Assembly: GCF_964355755.1 (NCBI RefSeq)
Contig: NC_092676.1
Location: 13,624,288 to 13,688,287, forward strand
Length of the DNA stretch: 64,000 nucleotides
Origin: Antedon mediterranea
Lineage: Eukaryota > Echinodermata > Crinoidea > Comatulida > Antedonidae
Reading direction: 5' to 3'
A model generated the notes under the pieces. The model ran no database searches, had not been told where the DNA came from, and saw nothing but the letters and a program-made list of their open reading frames with translations. The first letter of the stretch is position 1. Every line of letters begins with the position of its first letter. Both the position numbers and the translations under genes were made by a program. Shown here piece by piece: positions 25,201-36,892 of the stretch.

Positions 25201-25929
25201 CTATCACCTTTTCGAGGTTTTACGGTATTCAATAACATGTATGTTATTTCCTCTGTCAAACTATTAAAACTTTTAGCGAATCAGAAGGTGCCAACATCAT
25301 TGAACTAATGGTACCACCAAGCACAATGTTTACCAATTTTATGTACTATATACAATTTAAGTCCATTAATCATTTAATATAATTACGCCTATCAGGTTAA
25401 AGTTCAAAATTAGGTGCACTTTAGACCAACAAAAACCACCTACAGTATATTCACATAATTAAAAATCAATAAATTAATGTCAAAGGTCATAAATTGTATT
25501 TCCGGTCAATTTATGTGAAAATGTTTCATTACTACAAATATAAATGTATTTATTCTGAACAAAATGACACCAAAATCGATTGAAAATGACCAGTAGTTAC
25601 AGAGATATACAAATACAAGGTCAAAGGTCAAACTGTAAGAAACGTCATTTCCGGTCATTTTTAGACGAAACTTTTCATTAGAGCAAATAGAAATACATAG
25701 TTTGTGAACAATTTGAGACCAGAATTAAGTCTCTAATGTGTATAGTTGCCAAGATATGAACATTTTTTGTTTTTATGGTGGCCATTTTGAAATCAAGATG
25801 GCCGCCATACCGGACGTTGGACACTTGGCACCCCCCGATATTTGAATCTATATACATCAAAGAAACTTTGTGCCAAGTTTCATGCTTTGGTAATAAAATG
25901 CACAGCTCATGTCATTAACTGCTCTACTA
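22219..25929. mobile_element. TTAA-flanked element T1 (3.7 kb) carrying a minisatellite
   Basis: The ends are TAGTAGAGCAGTTAA and its inverse, flanked on both sides by TTAA (22215-22218 and 25930-25933). The inverted arms run to about 22700 and from about 25470. The LINE reading frame is interrupted exactly here: its - strand coding resumes at 25934. TTAA targets are typical of piggyBac and Kolobok elements, but no transposase is present, so the superfamily is not settled. The arms contain the GACCTTTGACC monomer and the block GGCGGCCATCTTGATTTC. Confidence 0.82.
23165..24990. repeat. 30-bp minisatellite, about 60 units, with a 330-bp higher-order repeat
   Basis: The head-to-tail unit is close to GACAAAGAAGGGGGTGTAAG plus ACCATCCACA. 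Units are diverged by substitutions and small indels. A block starting ATTAAAGGAGTGCAAG at 23771 recurs at 24101, so 11 units were duplicated together. Because the unit is a multiple of three, several frames stay open on both strands (repeats of TDKEGGVRPS or SLSVDGLTPP). I treat these as shadows, not genes. Confidence 0.95.
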
Positions 25930-25933
25930 TTAA

Positions 25934-26060
25934 GCTACTGTACGTTCAACATCATTGAGATCAATCATGACGCTATCATAATCAAAACAGCGATCCCTGA
26001 TCCGGGATTGGCTGGCTATGTATAGTTGCGATACGTTACCTAGCGGTCGTTTTGAAAAGT
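25934..26060 (-). pseudogene. LINE reverse transcriptase, upstream fragment beyond T1
   Basis: The - strand reads VMIDLNDVERTVA immediately before the TTAA. Joined in concept to the LRNVKHKKAAG of the 3' part, this fits the conserved start of CR1/L2 RT (residues before the KAAGPDG motif). Reading frame across the junction is off by one, so a small indel has also occurred. No endonuclease domain was recognised further upstream. Confidence 0.6.
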
Positions 26061-26490
26061 ACACGCAAGGCAAACTTAATCACGAACAAACGAAGTACCT
26101 TGTCTATTACTATATTATTATTCACACAAGAAGTAGACAACGGTACGGTGAGTATATAGATCATGATTACACTTTGTATCTACTGTACTACACTTAAGAT
26201 TAGCTTAATAGGCCTAGCCTACCTAGGCAGTATCAATGTCGGCAAATCAGAGGGTTTTCTAGTTTAAGCCTAGTCTAGAAGGCCTGGACCTAGGCTAGTA
26301 TTCTTGCTGATTTTGTAATTTTACAACAAATGAGACAACAAATAGTTATTGTCTCAGATGTAGGGCTACTACAGGTCATAAAAAAACATTAGCTTAGATC
26401 AAAGATCAAACCTATACTAATTACAATGATAGCATCTACAAACATCATGCCACAAAGAACGCGCGAAAGAAGCGTGGCCAACAAGGTTAA
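26061..26490. other. Intergenic, no gene seen
   Basis: Sequence with several AGGCCTAG-type words (26200-26300). Nothing coding is supported. It ends at the TTAA target of T2. Confidence 0.5.
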
Positions 26491-29400
26491 GAGCCATTGT
26501 CTGTAAAAATCAAAGATTTGGTGGCAGATGTAACAAAATGGATTTCTCTCAAATTTTTACCATGAATAGACATTTCAATAAAAAGCATATCTACAACATT
26601 CATTTTAATTTTTAGCCTCCGTTGCCATGACAACGGTCAATTATCCAAATTTTGTTGTTTTTGCCATTTTTCACAGATTTTCTATAGTGAAAAAGTACAA
26701 ACTTGTATACTTATTTTAACCAAAAATACTTACATTATACGGTTTTTGTTTATAGCAGTGTAAACAACATGTATTGAGTTCCATTTAATGTAGAAAAAAA
26801 ATAAATTACAAAATGGAGTTTGGTTGATACCATTATTTTAAAAAGGGGTGTTTTTAAAAAAATATTTTTTTTATAAAAGTATACCTCATAAACGTACCTA
26901 TAACTTCCAAAGTGGTGTTTTTAAATCAATGAGGTTTTTTAATTTGATAGTCAATAGGTTTTTCAACAATAATCACGAAAAAAACACTGGGGTAAATTTC
27001 GTACATAGGTTTTGTGTTGCCAGGAAAATACGAAAAATGCAAAAAATATAACAAAATATCAACAAACAAAACACATGAAACACAATTTAAATATGGCTAA
27101 TCCAATAATAAAATGTATATATGGCTTGTCATATTGCTACTAGAGTCATACGAATAGTTTAGATAAAATAGGAGAATGTGTTGCCAGGTTTATTTCAATT
27201 AATTGCCAGAAAAACAGTATTTTGCATTGAAATATTTAGTTGATGGAAAATAATGTTAAACTTGGAAATAATTGAGTCAATGGTTTTTATAAATTTTTAA
27301 ATCTATTTTGTGTAAAGAGATACAGAAAGACCTCCCAAAAAATCTGACCTTGTAAATAGGTCATTTGAGGTCAAAAGGGGTCAGATTGCAAAACAGGACA
27401 GGTCCCCACTTTACTACAACTATTAATGTTTGATCAAAATTTACAAGATAGTTCATAACAATTCTCAACAATTTTCATATTTTACCTATAGTGTTACCTT
27501 AGCAACCATTTCTATGTGTAACTAAGGAAAGTAATTTTTAAAAAACGTAAAAAATGGCGTTTTTATAAATACAAAGAATTGATTGCATTTGTACATGTTT
27601 CTCAATTTTACTTCTACTGCATTCCATTAATGACAAACTTGACCTTGTAAATTCATTCATTTTGAGGTCAACATTTTACCATAGTAACTGTTTCTATGCG
27701 AAAATTTAAAAAAAATAAGGGGTTTTTCATAAATAAAAAACATTTTTTCTACATAGTTTTACATTTCTACTTTTTGCCAAATTTACTTTAAATACTGAAT
27801 CCTAATAATCTCAGAAAGAAAGTCTTGACGAATCTGAATAAAGGTTAAAAAAAATGACCTTTAGTGTTATCTTAAACCTGTTTACGTAACAAATGATATT
27901 TTAAAAAAAAATTAAATATGGAGTTTCATGAAAAAATAAAAATTTTACATATTGAGGTCAAATGACATCAACATTTTACCTATAGTGTATTGTAGCAACT
28001 GTTTCTATACGTAACTAAGTACAATATTTTTAATATGGGGTTTCATGACTACAAACAATTGATTACATAGCTTTACTACCTTTTCCCAAATTTACTTATC
28101 TACTGAATCCCAGAAAATGTCTGACCTTGTGAAAAAAAATTTTTGGGTCAAGTTATGTCAAAATGTATTATTTATGTTATCTTAGAACCTGTTTCTATGC
28201 GTAACTAAGGATAATTGTTTTGTTAAATACAGTTGAACCTCCCGTAAGTGGCTACCCTCGGGACCTGGAAAAGTGGCCGCTTACGGGCGGTGACCCCTTA
28301 CGGGAGGTTCTGCCGATAAAGGGCCAAAATCACTTATTATGGCTATATACGATATTCTTAACGAAACGAGCCTCTCAATTTTCCAGCTAATTGTAGGCAT
28401 ATTATTATTTATAATCAGGTGGTTTAGTATTTTTTAGCATTTTCAGACAAATTTTAAAAACTTTTATCATATGAAAAATGGTCGGTCAAAATCTGTGTAG
28501 TTTTCTCATCTCTTCACAGTAATGTTTTTAAAACCTCTTCAAAATAAAGCTAATATATAAAGAAATACAATAAACATGCACCTCTAATTCATAGGTCCAT
28601 GCAATAAGTATCACATTTTTCGATTGGCCGCTTACAAAAAATCTCACTTTTAGTATAAAAAGGTGCTCGCAGCTGCTTACGGTAAGCACCAAATGCACTA
28701 ATTAGATAGGAAGAACAAACAGGCTTTTCAAAGTGCGTCCGTTAAGGGAGGTGGCCGCTGTAAATAAAATATGGGGTTTTCATGAATAAAAATAATCACA
28801 GAAGAAAGTGCTTACGAATATGACCTTGTGAAACGGTAATTTGAAAATGCAAATAATCTACAAATTTAAATTTGTATGAGATAAATATGCAAAATCTAAA
28901 GAATATCTCATTTTTAGTTACCATAGTAACTGTTGCTATGCATAACTAAGGGAAATTAAATAATTATCAGATAATTATTAATTAATAATTATTACTGAAT
29001 CCAACCATCACAGTAAAAAAATATAGAATTTAAAACCAATATTTAATAATAAAGTGTGATATTTTACATGCTGACCTTAAATGAAATGAAATTTCAAATC
29101 AGGGCTTCAATATTTGTTATGTAGCATTAACATACCTCCTGAGTATATCATTGACTTTTGATTGGTTCTATTTTGGGGAGGGGAAAGTGGTGGATCCAGG
29201 ACTTTTAAATAGTTAGGTGGTTGAAGGCGAGGGTCTAAAAACTTAACTTTATGTCCTATCTTTTGCATTGCAATTTTTAACTTGGGGTGGGTGGGGGCTT
29301 GGAGAAAAGGGGGAGGTGGTTGGATGGAGGAGTTTGAATCCGTCTATTCATTGGGGCGATAGTAGCGGCAGTGTGGGTGGTGCTTGAATGCATGCATTTG

Positions 29401-30380
29401 ACACTCTATAGTGGATGATCGACCAAAGTGTTGCAGTTTATCTTTTTGTGGTTATAGTCGGGGTGGGGGTGGGGAGGGGTGGTAGTCGAAAGTGGTGGTG
29501 GATGGGCATATGGGATCTGCTTAGGTTAGCAAATAAAAGAAGTAAACAAATGAAAGAGGAGCTTCAAAATAAGAGAGGAGTAATCTGTTGCAAAGATTAA
29601 AATTCACAACGATCTGATAATTTATTCAAATTTCCAGAGGATATAACCTATAAAATGACATTAAAACTGGGAATTACAGAATCTATAATTAAAAATTAAT
29701 TTTTTTTCTCACAACACAACTAGAACTATATAAAACATTAAGAATTTTTCTGACCAATGAGTTTCAAATCAAATAATCAAAGAAAATAAAATGTTTTTAC
29801 TAATATACCATGTTTTTTTTAATATAAAAATGCCTATGTTTCTCGCAACACTGCTTGTAGATTTTAAATTTACCCCAGTATTTTATTTTAGAAATCAATT
29901 ATTAAACATTAGAACTACCTATTTGTAATAAATCAGCTAAAAAAATACACCACTTTGGGCGTTATGGTGAAGTAAAGTTTAGTTGCATTGAACAATTTTA
30001 AAAAAGTGAAAAACACCCCTTTTTAAATAAATGGTATCTCCCAAAGTATGAAATAAAAAAAAATAAAAAATTTGAAACAGGTACACAATGCATTGTTATT
30101 ATGCATACACTAATTATTTTTTATAATTAAATGAACAACACAAAAATATCGCTCATCAAAGTAGTGCCAATATCCATTTTAAAAAACCTTAAAAAAGGAC
30201 AAAATTTGTCAAAAACACAAATTTGGCCGTTGCCATGGAAATATACGTTTGAAATAAAAAATACTTCATATTTGATTTCTCTCAACACATATATAGCCAT
30301 GTGCAAAATTTGAAAGAAATCCATTTTTTTGAGTCTGCCACTTTTTTTGATATTTCTTTGATTCTTACAGACAATGGCTC
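26491..30380. mobile_element. TTAA-flanked element T2 (3.9 kb) with long inverted arms
   Basis: The termini GAGCCATTGTCTGTAA are inverted and flanked by TTAA at 26487-26490 and 30381-30384. The arms align loosely over about 0.6-0.9 kb, for example the AAAAGGGGTGTTTTT block at about 26840 and its inverse near 30020. The interior (about 27300-29100) repeats units containing GACCTTGTAAATxxGTCATTT and CTGTTTCTATGCGTAACTAAGG. No transposase ORF is seen, so it is non-autonomous. Confidence 0.75.
28230..28760. mobile_element. pogo/mariner-like MITE (531 bp) nested in T2
   Basis: It starts CAGTTGAACCTCCCGTAAG and ends with the inverse of CAGCGGCCACCTCCCTTAA. TA flanks both sides (28228-28229 and 28761-28762). 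Internal GTGGCCGCTTACGGG segments repeat the end sequence. Ends of type CAG...ACCTC with TA duplication are typical of the pogo branch of Tc1/mariner. Confidence 0.75.
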
Positions 30381-30384
30381 TTAA

Positions 30385-30612
30385 ATGTCGTTGCACATGT
30401 GCAGTAAACAATATATTTAGGCACGCGACCGTTTCGTTGTTACCATGCGGTTAATTAAACTGTAACACTGTGGGCGGTCCTCGCTCTGTCGGCTAGAGTC
30501 ATGGAACCCTTGATCTCAAACTGATGCATATCCTTCTATTCTTTTATCCATGGCTCTAGTAAGGCTAGTGGGTGTACCCTGGTCGACTCGTACCATGCTA
30601 ACTCGTACTTAA
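30385..30612. other. Spacer between T2 and T3
   Basis: Contains the phrase GGTCGACTCGTACCATGC, a unit of the degenerate CTCGTACC repeat seen at 45880-46150 and 63330-63470. No gene is seen. Confidence 0.4.
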
Positions 30613-31238
30613 AGCCCCATTCCCTACGTTTTTTAGATCTAATTTAAGATCACAAACTATATTTAATGTAAAAATAATACTATATGGTCCTATTGCGATA
30701 ACTTTTTTCATCTTTAAACGGTTAAAAATGTGAAAAATAAGTCGATTTTAATAATTATAGCGGCCCGCTATAAATCCCAAAATGCATTGCGCGCGGATTG
30801 ATATTTTTGTTTTTCACCTGTAATTCGCCCACTTTTCGATCGATCGTGAGGCCAAAACAAATGGAAGACTCCTAACTTTTCAGCGAAAATATCGGGTTTT
30901 CCCCAATTTGTATCAACGGAGTCTGGCAAAAATAGAAAGACAATTAATGCAGCAACTATACAACGTCAGGCTAGGTATATAGCTAGCGTACGATGTTCGT
31001 ACGTTACCGATGTTTACCAGCTAGGCCTAAAAAACTAAGCCTAGCCAGGCTAGGCCTAAGACCATCCACGAGAGGTCGATCGCCGCGAGCTACTTAGGTA
31101 GTGCATTGTTTCTCACTTTTTATCATAATTTACCATAAAACGTACATTTAAGACAAGGAATGACATGGTTTAATGTTTTTAAAGTGATATATATGTATTA
31201 TTTTCCAAAAAACGTCCAAAATTGCAGGGAAGGGGTCT
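30613..31238. mobile_element. TTAA-flanked MITE T3 (626 bp)
   Basis: The left end AGCCCCATTCCCTACG and right end (other strand) AGACCCCTTCCCTGCA are imperfect inverted repeats. TTAA is present on both sides (30609-30612 and 31239-31242). It contains AGGCCTAG-rich and CpG-containing sequence but no ORF. Confidence 0.75.
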
Positions 31239-31242
31239 TTAA

Positions 31243-32409
31243 CTTGACTAGTAGTAGGCCTAGCCTATCTACGATATTTAGTATGCCCTGCTAAAAAGGT
31301 AGATGAGCTACTAAACTAATTACGTAATTCGTATAATCAATAACAATAAATGACTAGAATAGAAGGCCAAAAAGCGGCGGAAAACACCTATCCATGGCTA
31401 TCCATTCTTGCATGGCAATATTCAATACGATAAACCTGCTACTTTTCTGGTTGCCGAGTGGATTTTATATTGAATACATTATTAATATTATAACGTTACA
31501 AATTGTCTCTAGATAGTAACCTAATGACAGCGATATCGTGTATTAAAAGTACTTAATACAGTCAGACAGGTCTCTGGCAGACTGTCGACAGTCTTCCACA
31601 CTTAGTGTACTAACAACTATAGAATCGGGTGATTAAGACAGTACGATTCGTGATAAGCTTTTCTTCAGTGTAACAAATCCAGTGATGAAAATGAAAGTTA
31701 TGGGCGATGATGGCAACGCTACACTTGATACTGTGATACATCCAATTAGACTAGGCTATGAATGAGGTAGGTGCCACCCGGAGAGGTAGAAATTCTCATA
31801 TGACTTTTCTAGACCAGTTTTTTCTGGGGAATCCAAATATATTGGGTAAACGGGCTGTAACCTGAGAACTTTCGCGTGAGGGCGCTTTTTTCAAAATGGC
31901 TGCCAGTTACAGTAGACTATGATATCTTGTCAACCACTGGTCATAGAGAGGTGATTTTGGTGTCAAATTATTCGGAATGTACATGTTCCTATTTGATGTA
32001 ATAGAACATTTTGTCAGAAAATGGCCGGAAATACCTCTATTGACCTTTGACCCAATATCTAACAGATATCATATCTAACTACTCGACACAGAAAGTTGTA
32101 ATTGGTGTCAAACTCTCCAGAATATAGATGTTTATATTCAGACTAATAGAACATTATCTGTAAAAATGACCGGAAATAACGTTACTGACCTTTGACCCAA
32201 AATGCAAGACATTTCTCCCATCTGATCACGTTATTAATCTTGTCAATTAATTCATTTTGTGCCAATTGGAGGTTGACATTCTCATATTATTTTCTGGACC
32301 AGTTTTTCATGTGCAATCTGAATATATGAGATAAATAAGCCATAACAAGGCCAAGAATTTAATTCTTTTACTACATACATGCTTCCCTTTAGTGTTTCAG
32401 ACTGTATGT
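31243..32409. other. Intergenic; contains arm-monomer units and a dispersed block
   Basis: 31905-32200 carries two units of the TGACCGGAAATxxC...GACCTTTGACCC monomer. 31790-31870 and 32280-32340 carry two related copies of a block with TTTCTxGACCAGTTTTT, also seen at 11620. No gene is seen. Confidence 0.5.
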
Positions 32410-33723
32410 CGTGTATTAATCTTCAAGATCGCTCACATCACTGCAATCTGAAAAGTCTTCATATTCATTATGTGTAAACAGTTCCTGGACATCAGTGGGA
32501 ATCACTGTCTCAATCCATTTAGGCTCCATTTGTTCGTTCCATCCATTGTGTGTACTGTTGTTGACAAAATCATTGACGTCTGCTGATTGCCATTCTTTAG
32601 TAATGAAGTGTGCTCCAAGTATATGAAACTCAAGGGTCTGCTGACATAGTGGCAGTAATTATATATCTGTAATCTTGTTGTGTCTGGAAAACTTTCTGTT
32701 GAAGATATCATATCTTGCTTGATTTACACTTTTCCCCTTCACTCCATACAATAGTGAAACATACTTTTCAAATTCCTCATACAACTCTTTTGATGGAAAA
32801 TCTGACACACTCCAAGGTTGCAGAATGTGTCAACAAATTTTGCTTTTGATTCCAGAAGCTTCCAGCAGGTACGTTTTCCTTTCCGAAAGAAAGCGGAGTT
32901 ATAATCGTTACCTGTGAAAGCATGGAATTCAATAAGGGATGATTTCTGCGCTTTTGTTAAATCAATGTCACTCAATTTCAGTACCTTTCGGTATTTCCCA
33001 GTGTTTGTATCAATAATTACCCTCTGCCCATCATCTATGAAATGAGATAGTGCAATGACTGGAATATCAATGTCTCCAGAATGGGAACGAATTATTGCTA
33101 CGCCTTGATTGTTATTTGTTAAAGCACATGCTTTGCATGCAGGATGACTTTCGTGTAGGCTTCTTCTTCCGGCTACTATTAAGCTCCGGAACCAATACAA
33201 CATCTCAGTTAGTAACGTAGATGTATTCTTTGTACGATGAAAAGTAGATAACATCACTCCTCATATCTGTTAGAATGCGTTCTTTCTTTGACACTAGTAC
33301 ACAGCGAATAAGCTCAATCAATCTGGTCTTGTTCTCGCCGTTGGCAAGGAAATTGTTGAAATCACGGGCCAACTTTGATATTGTTGAGCTTACAATTACT
33401 TTTGGTGCAATACCGCGTATGTTTCTCTCAACAGACTTAATGCTTTTTGGCAGGTATGCATCGGTAACAATATCAACACGCTTGTATCCTTTAGGGATGC
33501 TGTTGAAAACCTTTGCTACAAGATCCTCGTACGTATCAGGGTAAGATGTAAATGTTCTGATTAATGCCATCAAGTCAACAACATAGGCAATGACAGTAGC
33601 CTTTGCTGGCAGTGCCCGACCAGGATCTATAACATCTGTTGAACTTTCGATGAGAATTTCCATTAGGACACTTTTCTGAGTTGTTCGTCTTGTCCCATCT
33701 GCATTAGCAAGGCTTAGCGGGAC
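32410..33723 (-). pseudogene. FEN1/PIN-like family gene, C-terminal two thirds, frame-shifted
   Basis: Two - frames together give a protein-like series: PLSLANADGTRRTTQKSVLM, then VVDLMALIRTFTSYPDT, KGYKRVDIVTDAYLPKSIK, NGENKTRLIELI, MRSDVIYFSS, a frame break near 33240, then IIRSHSGDIDIPVIALSHFI, NTGKYRKVLKLSDID and FHAFTGNDYNSAFFRKGK. I recognise this as a family present in many copies in invertebrate genomes but know no accepted name. The early aspartates (VVD, RVDIVTD), SGDIDI and GNDYxxxFFxKGK resemble the acidic sites and the GxDY region of FEN1/XPG nucleases; that fold assignment is inference. The acidic EADT-type segment expected between the two frames is damaged. The 5' part lies at 36575-36770 beyond an inserted element. 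With a frameshift, an in-frame stop and an insertion it is dead. Confidence 0.7.
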
Positions 33724-36574
33724 GCGATTTTTTTTTTCGTACATAAGTTGGGGACCCCCTCATGAAACGTCACAAAATAAACATGAATAATTCATCAGTT
33801 AAATTTTCTTGTTCCGTGTGCACCCAAGCGTATAGCAACAAGAAGTGATTACACAAGTGCGGTACGATTCTAGGCCTATCTCCGCTGTTGAAGAATAGCG
33901 GCGTTTTGTGTGGATTGTCGAAATAATCGGCCTTTAGTTTATGGTGTTTTTTAATATAATTTATTACTAAAGAATTACGTGTTAAAATTATAGTTTCTAT
34001 TGATACTATTAGGCCTAATTATTAGTCTCTAAACCCATGTCTATTCTAGTAGTAGCTGTGTGTGACGTGTGTGTGTGTGTTAGGTATGACCAAAGATAGT
34101 TACACTATCTTTGGTATGACACAATCCGAGTAATAAGTCAGCAAAATTAAACAATAAACATTACACAAAAATACATTTTTTTATTCTCGTGGGTCAAATC
34201 TTCCCATCTCATGTGTTCATATACGCGCATTTTTAAAGTTCCTTTGAGTACATTGCATATTGTTTGATAATTGATAGCAGAATTTAAAAAATACAGTACA
34301 CAAATTATACACATTCTTTATTCTTGTGGGTCTAAGCTTTCTTTGGGCTATGTCCAAGAACGCTTGGGTGCACACGGAACAACAACTGCGATACGATTCT
34401 TTCTACAATAATAGGACTAGTATAGGATTCTAGGTCAATTCACGTGATTGCCTTCGCGCACTCTTCTTCACACACACGTCCACTATGCAAAATGTGTCGA
34501 GGCTAATCGACAGCTAGGCAAAACATTAAACTAAGTAGTAATTGGACATAGCCCAAAGACACAAGTCACACACACCCACACAGCTACTACTAGAATATGG
34601 GTGTGTAGAAAGCGACGACCTCGAATTGGACGACCCCAACGACCCGGGCGACCTCGAATTGGACGACCTAGAATTGGACGACCCATAACACGAAACCGAC
34701 GACCCCTATAATAGCCTAGCCTAGCCTAGGCCTAAGTATGGTATAACATCCCGAAGCCGAACATAACCAAAGATCTTTAAACCATACCTTATATAATACT
34801 CGCAAGCAATCAATTGATTGAAAAAATACAGAAATATCGCCATTTGATACTGAATGTGTCGACACGAACAAACGAACAGATATGGAACGCCAAGAGTGCA
34901 TCATTAAAACTGCATTCGACTCGATTAGCACACGAAATATCATAAACATGGCAAACCAGGCCCCTTTTTCAGCGGCAGGTAAGGTTTGACCATGGAGGTA
35001 CTCCATGGTTTGACCAGCTCCATGGTTTGGTAAAAATATTTTTATACCTCCATGGTTTGACCGTATACAATGCATGTGTGAAATGTAAAGCTTTCTTATG
35101 GCCCTCCCCATGCAGGATTAGGCCAAGTTGAGCCGCCGACAAAGGCGCCGCCAGAAAAACGTTATTTTCTATGAAACGCCAAATGCTTACTTTCGCCGGT
35201 GCTCGTTTCTATTTAATAGAAGTTCTATTTATATTAATTATTAGATATAACGATGTATATTCCAAAGTTTATATATCACGGTTTTTAGTATATATTATTA
35301 AATATTATAATTAAAGAGAAATAATTATGAATATCTGACTTGTAGATTCCAAAATATAAGGCCTAAAACATGACCGAAAATGATCGTTTTTAGCCAAAAA
35401 TGACGTAAACATGTTGCCCCCTCAGGCGGCAGTTGAAGTAAAATAATTGCATAAAATCACCGTTTTTTAGTAAAATATTTTGTGTATTAACATTGTAAAA
35501 TTCAATAAAATATGATATTAAAAGATAGTAAATAAAAAATAATAATTATTTAACCTCATTCGAAGAATATCAATACTCTATTAGTCCTGAGAGACAACGT
35601 GATTTTACGTGGTAGGCATACACGCGAGAAAAATATTATGGAGTGCACTGCATTTTTACCTTGAAAGATTAAAAACAAATAAATTATTAAATATGACTAC
35701 TTTCCTTTGCTGTTTCAAACCAACAAAATTGTAGTATGTAATTATTATTTATTTTCATGACACAATAAACCTAAAGACCATGAACTTATGTAGGGCCTAC
35801 TAGGACACCACTCTATCACTACGCGAAATGTCGTAAAAGACGCACAGGCCGTTTCATAGAAATTACCGGCGGCTCAACTTGTCGGCGGCCCAACCGGTCA
35901 TATCCCCATGCGGATGTTACGCTGCTTGGTAGGCCTATAGTGTTCGTTATAAGAAGACGAGATGTAATTATACGTCCATGGTTTAACCATGTATTGTATA
36001 ATATTTATTTCTTTTTAATTTATTTTTAATATGTCGAATGCAGTTTTAATGATGCACTCTTGGCGTTCCATATCTTTTCGTTTGTTCGTGTCGACACAAT
36101 CAGTATCAAATGGCGATATTTCTTTATTTTTTCAATCAATTGCTTGCTTGCGAGTATTATATGATAAGGTATAGTTTAAAGATCTTTGGCTATGTTCGGC
36201 TTCGGGATGTTATACCACACTTAGGCCTAGGCTAGGCTAGGCTATAGGGGTCGTCGGTTTCGTGTTATGGGTCGTTCAATTCGAGGTCGTTCAATTCGAG
36301 GTCGCCTGGGTCGTTGGGGTCGTCCAATTCGAGGTCGTCGCTTTCTACACACCCACTAGAATATACAGGGGTTTAGAGACACACAAAACTCCGCTATTCT
36401 ATTATGAAATCAGCGGAGATAGGCCTAGAATCGTACCGCACTTGTGTAATCACTTCTTGTTGCTATACGCTTGGGTGCACACGGAACAAGAAAATTTAAC
36501 TGATGAATTATTCATGTTTATTTTGTGACGTTTCACGATGGGGTCCCCAACTTATGTACGAAAAAAAAAATCGC
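33724..36574. mobile_element. Element M1 (2.85 kb), inverted-repeat DNA element with 9-bp target duplication
   Basis: The ends are GCGATTTTTTTTTTCGTACA and its inverse. The 9-bp duplication TAGCGGGAC flanks it (33715-33723 and 36575-36583), and the reading frame of the interrupted gene continues exactly across it. The inverted arms include 33724-33900 with 36395-36574 and 34575-35140 with 35890-36360. The left arm carries about 470 extra bp around 34090-34560. Inner arm sequence has GACGACCTCGAATTGG minirepeats and CCATGGAGGTA palindromes. A 9-bp duplication suggests a Mutator-like mechanism. No transposase was found. A second, inverted and truncated copy is M2. Confidence 0.85.
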
Positions 36575-36775
36575 TAGCGGGACAGGGGTAAGTGGATACT
36601 CAAAGGCTTTCTTAAAGTCAATTATTCTACCATGCTTTGTTGAGGTGGCAAGAAGCTTTCCTAAAACATCCCGATTAGCTTATATTACTCTTACTTTCCC
36701 ATTTGCCTTGATTTCGAGTTTCTTCCCACTATTCGAAAATAAAGTGAGATAATGTTATGGATCCTGGTCGAGCAC
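36575..36775 (-). pseudogene. FEN1/PIN-like family gene, upstream segment
   Basis: The - strand reads FSNSGKKLEIKANGKVRVI, a TAA stop (36680-36682), then ANRDVLGKLLATSTKHGR, IIDFKKAFEYPLTPVPL, which runs straight into the segment at 33723 when the 9-bp duplication is counted once. Only one in-frame stop breaks it. The 5' end stops near 36775, where an inverted copy of another part of the gene begins, so the true start is missing. Confidence 0.7.
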
Positions 36776-36787
36776 TGCGAGAAACAG

Positions 36788-36892
36788 ACGCGGTATTGCA
36801 CCAAAAATAATTGTAAGCTCAAAAATATTTTAATTTAACAATTTCCTTGCCAACGGCAAAAACAAGACCAGATTGATTGAGCTTATTCGCTG
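36788..36892 (+). pseudogene. Inverted fragment of the FEN1/PIN-like gene
   Basis: This is the reverse complement of about 33303-33420 with an internal deletion and a few substitutions. Read on the + strand it gives RGIAPKIIVSS and then NFLANGKNKTRLIELI. It abuts Helitron-like fragment E3, so it could be captured DNA or part of a local inversion. Confidence 0.75.
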
